Shown one piece after another: positions 59,318 through 64,000 of a stretch of DNA of 64,000 nt. Position numbers and translations under genes: made by a program. The notes under the pieces were generated by a model, which ran no database searches, was not told the DNA's origin, and saw nothing but the letters and a program-made list of their open reading frames with translations. The DNA comes from JACKAQ01 sp965227145 (GTDB taxonomy: Bacteria > Calditrichota > Calditrichia > RBG-13-44-9 > J075): positions 6,076,001 to 6,140,000 of the forward strand of contig OZ245730.1 in NCBI GenBank assembly GCA_965227145.1. The letters run 5' to 3'. The first letter of the stretch is position 1. Each line of letters starts with the position of its first letter.

Positions 59318-59959
59318 TTAGTCGCGATCCATCGGTCCGTCGGGCGGTCCGGGAAACCGGAACCGGCTGCGTTTTTCTTTATTGTATTTCCGGTATTTTT
59401 CCTGCTGTTCCGGTGTCAGCACGGTTTCAATTTCTGTTTGAATTTGTTGAATCGTTTTGATAAAACTGCTGTCTCCGGGTGTATTGAAATCGGATGGATT
59501 TCGCCGGATGGCGTGTTTTTCAAAAATGGCGGACACCTGTTTTTGCTGCGCTTCCGTTAAATCCAGCACCCGCGCTAACCGTTTGATTTCACGTTCGTTA
59601 CGTCGCTTTTCGAACTTGCCGAAATGTTCCTCCAATCGCTGGCTTTGTTCCGGCGTGAGGATGCTGCGCAGCTCTTTTTTCACCGAATCCATCACGGCAA
59701 TCACCTCGCCCTGATAGCGTTCGCGAATGCCAGCCATCTGTTCGGATTCGCGTTTAAGCACCTGCTGGATGGCTTCGCGCTGCTGTTCATCCGGTTTGAT
59801 GATTTCGTCCATCGTTTTCAAAAAGCGTTCCTGCGGCGACATCCGTTCGATGCGCTCCATTTTCCGGTGGCGCAGCGTGCCACTGGCGATCGCGCCAATA
59901 GCGATGCCGATTAGCAGCGTGGCTAAAATCGCCAAAATAGATTTGGTTTTTGTGTTCAT
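59318..59959 (-). CDS. Spy/CpxP-like periplasmic sensor or chaperone
   Basis: A 213-residue protein with one N-terminal membrane anchor (SILAILATLLIGIAIGAIASG) followed by helical, highly charged sequence. Two LTxxQ-type motifs appear in SILTPEQSQRLEEHFGKFE and TVLTPEQQEKYRKYNKE, with a similar LDLTEAQQKQVSAIFEKHA between them, as in Spy, CpxP and the heavy-metal sensor CnrX. Such proteins bind misfolded proteins or metals in the periplasm. It overlaps the stop of the anti-sigma-like gene (TAATG). It may give the signal that frees the sigma factor, as CnrX does for CnrH. Confidence 0.82.
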   Translation of the reverse strand: MNTKTKSILAILATLLIGIAIGAIASGTLRHRKMERIERMSPQERFLKTMDEIIKPDEQQREAIQQVLKRESEQMAGIRERYQGEVIAVMDSVKKELRSILTPEQSQRLEEHFGKFEKRRNEREIKRLARVLDLTEAQQKQVSAIFEKHAIRRNPSDFNTPGDSSFIKTIQQIQTEIETVLTPEQQEKYRKYNKEKRSRFRFPGPPDGPMDRD

Positions 59960-60405
59960 TATTCCCTCACAATCAATTCGTCGAGTTCCAATGCATTTTC
60001 CAGGGTTACCTGCGGGACGGCCAAAATACTCTCCAGCGATAAATCCTGTTTATACAATATGTTAGTGGTGATTAACAGCGCAACGGCAATCACCCCGGCA
60101 ATCGCCACGCGCCGGAATGTCCAGATCAGCGACATGAAAAAATCATCTTCGCGGGCAGATTGGCGTTCCGCATGAATCCGCTGCATCACCCGTTCCGCAA
60201 AAAACGGGGCAAATTCCGGCTTTGGCTCACCCATCAGCGTATTCCGCAACGCCTCGATCTGCTGTTTCTCGATGCGCAATTCTGCAAAATTGTTGAGCGC
60301 AGATGCCAGTTGCTGCTGTTCATCCGGCGAAAGTTCTTCGTCAAATGAGCGATACAGCAATGTTTTGAGATGGTGGTTCATCGTGTCTCTCTTTTTGGAT
60401 TTCAT
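59959..60405 (-). CDS. anti-sigma-factor-like membrane protein
   Basis: A 148-residue protein. The first 85 residues are helical and acidic (LLYRSFDEELSPDEQQQLASA, IEKQQIEALRNTLMG), fitting the sigma-binding domain of anti-sigma factors, then one membrane helix (VAIAGVIAVALLITTNILY, about 96-116) and a short periplasmic end. The zinc motif HxxxCxxC of the ZAS group is absent. The ATG at 60405 overlaps the sigma-factor stop as ATGA, and the next gene starts in its stop (TAATG), so the three are made in fixed ratio. Identification rests mainly on position and topology. Confidence 0.75.
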   Translation of the reverse strand: MKSKKRDTMNHHLKTLLYRSFDEELSPDEQQQLASALNNFAELRIEKQQIEALRNTLMGEPKPEFAPFFAERVMQRIHAERQSAREDDFFMSLIWTFRRVAIAGVIAVALLITTNILYKQDLSLESILAVPQVTLENALELDELIVRE

Positions 60406-60974
60406 TTTGCCTCCTCAAAATAGGGTGACAATATGGTTTTCAATTTTTGTTGGGCGCGCAACAACCGGGTCATCACCGTTCCCTGCGGAATCTCCAGTAT
60501 TTCCGCAGTTTCTTCGGTGGAGTAGCCTTCCAGCAGGCGCAGCACAATCACTGTCCGGTATTTTGTGTCCAGCTTGCGGATCGCCCGGTGAACGAGCGCG
60601 CTGCTGTTGTCATCCGGTTTTTTGGCGGATTCATCCGCTAATTCGAGCGTTTTTTCGTCATCGTCAATCGATGAAAATAGCGATCGCAGTTTGCGCCGCC
60701 GGATCTCGTTCAACGAAAGGTTAATCGCGATGCGCGTCAGATATGTGCTAACAGCGGAATCGCCCCGGAAATTTTTCAGGTTTTTGTAAAACCGGATGAA
60801 CACTTCCTGCCCGACATCCTCCGCCTCCGGGCGATTGCCCAACATGCCGATAACCGTTGCCGCAATCCGCGATTCGTGCCGTTGCACCAGCCTTTTGAAG
60901 GCATTATCGTTACCTGCCAGCGTTTGCGCAATTAATTGTTCGTCGGTCAAAACCTGCGTTTCCTTTTCCTTCAT
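60402..60974 (-). CDS. ECF-type RNA polymerase sigma factor
   Basis: A 190-residue sigma factor with region 2 (NAFKRLVQRHESRIAATVIG, AEDVGQEVFIRFYKNLKNFRG, AVSTYLTRIAINLSLNEIRRRK) and region 4 (LDTKYRTVIVLRLLEGYSTEETAEILEIPQ, TVMTRLLRAQQKLK). The linker between them is acidic. These direct polymerase to a few stress promoters, usually their own. It heads the operon containing the anti-sigma, Spy-like, TolC and MacAB genes, so envelope stress or a toxic compound probably induces the pump. I could not identify its own promoter motif with confidence. Confidence 0.95.
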   Translation of the reverse strand: MKEKETQVLTDEQLIAQTLAGNDNAFKRLVQRHESRIAATVIGMLGNRPEAEDVGQEVFIRFYKNLKNFRGDSAVSTYLTRIAINLSLNEIRRRKLRSLFSSIDDDEKTLELADESAKKPDDNSSALVHRAIRKLDTKYRTVIVLRLLEGYSTEETAEILEIPQGTVMTRLLRAQQKLKTILSPYFEEAK

Positions 60975-61097
60975 TCATTGCATTAGACATGCAAATTTAG
61001 CGCATATTTCAAAAAAAATAATAAATAATATCGGGGTGATATTTTTGGTGGGAGAGGGGTTCAGAAAATCAAGCAAATAAAAACGATGCGTTGCAAA

Positions 61098-63605
61098 TCA
61101 TGAAATATTGTCTGATGAGTCGCGATAAGCGATTGGGTTGAGCAGCTCACGTCCCAAATTGCCGAGGGTCAGTCCCTGCCCGTCTGCCCGCACTTTGATC
61201 ACGATGATGGTCATATCGTCGCTTTGCGGCGTTTTACCGACAAATTGCTGAACATCGTTGAAAATGCCGTTCATCAAATCTTCCGCGGAGCCGTTTAGCC
61301 CTTTGGTGAATGCGGCTTCGAAGCGGTGTTCGCCAAATTCTTCTTTGTGCTGATTCATGGCTTCGGTGAAGCCGTCGGTATAAAATACGAACACGTCGTT
61401 TGGTTTGAACGGGATGCGCACTTCCTGAATCAGCCGTTCGAATGCATCGCCTTTTTCCATGCCCAACGCAAGTCCGCGCGGGTTGATATTTTGGAGCGTT
61501 TGGTCGCTGGTTTGGCGCATCAGCACCGGATTGTGTCCGGCACGCGCCAGCACAAGTTCCCGCGATTCGAGATCAAAAATGCCGTAAATCATGCTGATAA
61601 ACACGCCGCGACGGACATTTTGGTAGAACAGCCGGTTCAATTGGGACAGCACAAATGCCGGCGATTCGGACATGTTCGCCAACGCCCGCAAAAATCCTTT
61701 GGTGAGGGTCATGTAAAACGCGGCTTGGGTGCCTTTTCCGGAAACATCGCCGATCACCACGCCGAGGCGATTCTGCCCCAAATCCACAAAATCGTAATAA
61801 TCGCCGCCGATTTCCAGCGCCGGAATACATCGCGAGGCAATATCCAGTTCGTTGATTTGCGGATTTCGTTCCGGCAAAAAGCTCATTTGCACTTCGCGGG
61901 CTATTTCCAGTTCTTTTTGCAGCCGCTGCCGTTCGGTAATATTTTTGTAGAATTTGGGCGCCAGCCGGTCAAAATCCGTGATGCGATCGCGGGTGAAAAG
62001 CGTTGTTAGCGCATATCCGATAATCAGGATAAAAATCCCTGCGAGCAGCATTCCCGAAAATGCGAAATGATTATTTCCGGTGAAAAACAAACCGATTGCC
62101 TGATACCAGAATGTGTTGGTAACTATCGCAGCAAACCCTGCAATAAGGTCGTATTTCCAAAATGCCCATAGCGAAAAAGCCATGACAATCGCTTCGATAA
62201 TCACGCCGGGCAAATAGGGTTCAAGCCCATCCCGATGCACCAGTGTGATGAGCAACGTAACAATTCCGATCACCACCCACGGCGACTGTAAAAGTCGCCG
62301 AAAAACGCTCATCCCGAACAATAAATAGCAGGTTACCGTCCAGATCATCGCAAAACTGACGATGCCGACCATTCGCAACAATGGATTTTCCGAACTGAAA
62401 ATCATGAGGCTGCCGTTGAAACTCGGGATAATTGCAACCGTTTCAACCAGTGACAAAATTTTTACCAGCAATGCCCACACCGCCAGGCTCAAAATCCCAA
62501 TGCTGACGCCTCGCAAAACATTGATGCCAATTTGCGAATGCAAAACATAACCGTTGCGCAACAAATCCAGCGAGATGAATTTTTCTTTCCATGTTTCCCG
62601 CCCGAGGGACTCGCCAACAGCCCAAATAAAAACGAGTGAACCACCTGTAAATAATGAATTTAAGATAACGGGAATGTAAACGTTTAAACCCATCGTCCGG
62701 TATAAATTAAAATACAGATAAACGCCAAAAATCAATCCGGCAACAATACCAAGCCCGATGCCGAAACGGAAATCCATTTCATACGCCTGCCAGCGTCGCA
62801 GCGCGATGATTATTGTGCTGATTACAATAATCATCAGCATCAGCGGAAAAAGATAATCATCCAACGTATTGACAAAACTGGTTTGATACATGCCTGCGGG
62901 TTGGTAATCGCTTTGAAAACTTATTATGCGATTACCGACAACTGTTGCGGTCAGCTCGATGGGAATGTTTATCAGCGGCGCGGTCGTTTTCCAGGAAAAA
63001 TCGTAATCTACCCGTTCGCGATGCACTTTTTCGGTGATTTTATTTGTGTTGCGGTGCTGTTTTAGGGTATCTGTTTTGGAATAGAAAAACGGTGTATGTT
63101 CGGAAATAAATTGTGCCAATTTTGATTCAGCATCTGTCTGCGAAATATTGACAAGGTTGCTGGTATCCGGCCATTCAAGCGTGTATTCCAGCAATCGTCC
63201 TTTGGTGTCGTATTTAAAAATGGCACCGTTCATCATGTCGTTGGATTGGGCATTGGTGTCAGAAAAAAAACGATTACTGAGCAGTTCATCTTTCAACCAT
63301 CGAACTTCCCAAAAATAAACCGGCAGATCGTTTTTCAGTGCAGCATTGGCTTTTTCAAGTCCCAGTTCCATCTGCGTTTGGCGTAACAATTGGGTGTAAC
63401 GATTTAATGCGGCATCTGCATAAAAACCGTCGATATTCATTTGTTGCTCGCGAGCGAGATTAACAGCCTGCGCTTCAATTTCAGATTTGGTGAGTGGCAA
63501 ATATACGCTGCCAAAGGGGTGAATTTTTGGATACAGATGCCACAAAATCCCGGCACTAACAAGAATCAACAGTATGTATATTGCGACTTGATTACGAAAT
63601 TTCAT
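61098..63605 (-). CDS. membrane-bound SpoIIE/RsbU-type serine phosphatase
   Basis: An 835-residue protein. The N-terminus has one membrane helix and a periplasmic domain of about 200 residues, then around ten hydrophobic helices (about 235-540), a short coiled coil (LEIAREVQMSFLPERNPQ) and the PP2C-type phosphatase. Metal-binding acidic residues are in EIGGDYYDFVDL, VVIGDVSGKG, FYTDGFTEA and SDDMTIIVIKV. In partner-switching systems these phosphatases dephosphorylate an anti-sigma antagonist; no STAS or HPK gene lies nearby. The periplasmic part is an unrecognised sensor. It is preceded by its own promoter. Whether it serves the adjacent ECF operon is open. Confidence 0.92.
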   Translation of the reverse strand: MKFRNQVAIYILLILVSAGILWHLYPKIHPFGSVYLPLTKSEIEAQAVNLAREQQMNIDGFYADAALNRYTQLLRQTQMELGLEKANAALKNDLPVYFWEVRWLKDELLSNRFFSDTNAQSNDMMNGAIFKYDTKGRLLEYTLEWPDTSNLVNISQTDAESKLAQFISEHTPFFYSKTDTLKQHRNTNKITEKVHRERVDYDFSWKTTAPLINIPIELTATVVGNRIISFQSDYQPAGMYQTSFVNTLDDYLFPLMLMIIVISTIIIALRRWQAYEMDFRFGIGLGIVAGLIFGVYLYFNLYRTMGLNVYIPVILNSLFTGGSLVFIWAVGESLGRETWKEKFISLDLLRNGYVLHSQIGINVLRGVSIGILSLAVWALLVKILSLVETVAIIPSFNGSLMIFSSENPLLRMVGIVSFAMIWTVTCYLLFGMSVFRRLLQSPWVVIGIVTLLITLVHRDGLEPYLPGVIIEAIVMAFSLWAFWKYDLIAGFAAIVTNTFWYQAIGLFFTGNNHFAFSGMLLAGIFILIIGYALTTLFTRDRITDFDRLAPKFYKNITERQRLQKELEIAREVQMSFLPERNPQINELDIASRCIPALEIGGDYYDFVDLGQNRLGVVIGDVSGKGTQAAFYMTLTKGFLRALANMSESPAFVLSQLNRLFYQNVRRGVFISMIYGIFDLESRELVLARAGHNPVLMRQTSDQTLQNINPRGLALGMEKGDAFERLIQEVRIPFKPNDVFVFYTDGFTEAMNQHKEEFGEHRFEAAFTKGLNGSAEDLMNGIFNDVQQFVGKTPQSDDMTIIVIKVRADGQGLTLGNLGRELLNPIAYRDSSDNIS

Positions 63606-63667
63606 CCGGTCAACCTTTGCAAAACGGTAGTATCGTTCGCATACTTAATTTCAAAAATAATATTGAT

Positions 63668-63696
63668 AGAATAACAGGATAGACGTGAATTTGCAA
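63668..63696 (-). promoter_or_regulatory. sigma70-like promoter of the SpoIIE-type phosphatase
   Basis: On the reverse strand TTGCAA (63691-63696) and TATTCT (63668-63673) are separated by 17 bases. The predicted start near 63661 is about 56 bases before the ATG. Confidence 0.45.
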
Positions 63697-63764
63697 CGAA
63701 TGATTCGCATTTTTTTGGAAAATTATTGCTGAATTGAAGGGATAGAAATTGGTGCGCCACCTAA

Positions 63765-64000
63765 CTACTGCTGGCTGGAAGCCTGACCGTTTACTGAAAA
63801 CTGATCGAGGATTGTCCGGAATTTTCGTTTGTCGATCTGAAGATCATCCAGATATACTTCCAATAATTCCTGCGAGATTAAGCTATGGTTTGGAAGCGTT
63901 AACCGCCGGAATGGGAATTCCGCTTCACGCAGAACCGTAATCTGGAGCTCGCGGAGTTCCACGTTAAATCCTAATTTTCTAAAGGCTTTAACAGCTGTTT
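63765..64000 (-). CDS. HicA-like protein, N-terminus beyond window edge
   Basis: The reverse strand is open from the window edge to a stop at 63765, giving the last 77 residues. The pattern VKAFRKLGFNV, a central strand, then LTLPNHSLISQELLEVYLDDLQIDKRKFRTILD matches the YcfA/HicA double-stranded-RNA-binding-like fold of mRNA interferases (LTIPNH-x-LR-ILK...). The catalytic Gly-Ser-His after the first strand is not seen; the region reads RELQITVLREAE. Hence it may be inactive or a relative with other function. The start lies outside. HicB would be expected next to it, but the downstream gene is the phosphatase. Confidence 0.5.
   Translation of the reverse strand, partial: TAVKAFRKLGFNVELRELQITVLREAEFPFRRLTLPNHSLISQELLEVYLDDLQIDKRKFRTILDQFSVNGQASSQQ

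Noticed and set aside
63749..63940. A plus-strand open frame at the right edge
   Set aside because: The opposite strand encodes a HicA-like fold with a clear LTLPNH motif.

Overview
The window reads as chromosomal DNA of a Gram-negative (diderm) bacterium, most likely from the Calditrichota/KSB1 side of the FCB group. The reasons are outer-membrane proteins ending in aromatic residues, lipoprotein signals, a TonB-dependent receptor with an N-terminal carboxypeptidase-regulatory-like domain, a TolC/MacAB-type efflux set, and a large receiver-PEP/pyruvate-binding protein of a kind I associate with that lineage. Several genes have clear AGGAGG-type ribosome sites and sigma70-like promoters (for example TTGACA-17-TAAATT before rpsT), which argues against Bacteroidota proper. 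The phylum is an inference from gene content. No rRNA, tRNA, CRISPR array or transposase was recognised.

Layout. 1-3617 (minus): a chemotaxis segment with a HEAT-repeat protein cut by the window edge, a full-length chemoreceptor, CheW and an internally shortened PilJ-type receptor. 4376-11088: a HIT protein lacking its catalytic histidine, a 1002-residue tandem-receiver/PEP-binding protein, a glutaminyl cyclotransferase lipoprotein, an aromatic amino acid decarboxylase and a YfcE-like phosphoesterase. 11289-14742 (minus): a large lipoprotein and an outer-membrane barrel. 15058-20187 (plus): a molybdopterin oxidoreductase overlapping a fused TRAP permease, then an isoaspartyl peptidase. 20336-28888: trmB, recJ, a RodZ-like gene, a thioredoxin-like lipoprotein, a heptose-kinase-like gene, a pentapeptide-repeat protein and an O-antigen-ligase-like gene. 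28945-35529 (minus): HAD phosphatase, a NatAB-like ABC exporter with two ATPases, a flippase and a glycosyltransferase.

35707-42882 (plus) is a metal-uptake island: a DtxR/MntR regulator with a matching operator, a lipoprotein metal binder, an ABC ATPase, a TonB-dependent receptor and two permeases that each end in a winged-helix-like tail. It looks like one pathway carrying a divalent metal, probably Mn or Zn, across both membranes under the first gene's control. 42909-53023 holds rpoZ, rpsT, a LolD-like ATPase, an MBL hydrolase, an S9 peptidase, a VanX-type dipeptidase, a DUF4097-like protein and a kinesin-light-chain-like TPR protein.

53095-60974 (minus) is an envelope-stress efflux operon: ECF sigma factor, anti-sigma-like membrane protein, Spy/CpxP-like protein, lipoprotein, TolC, periplasmic adaptor, MacB ATPase and MacB permease. 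Between the last two genes sits a small GIY-YIG nuclease gene bracketed by palindromic repeats: three direct copies on one side and inverted copies on the other. This looks like an unclassified mobile unit inserted into the operon and is the main discovery candidate. The window ends with a membrane-bound SpoIIE-type phosphatase and a HicA-like gene cut by the edge.
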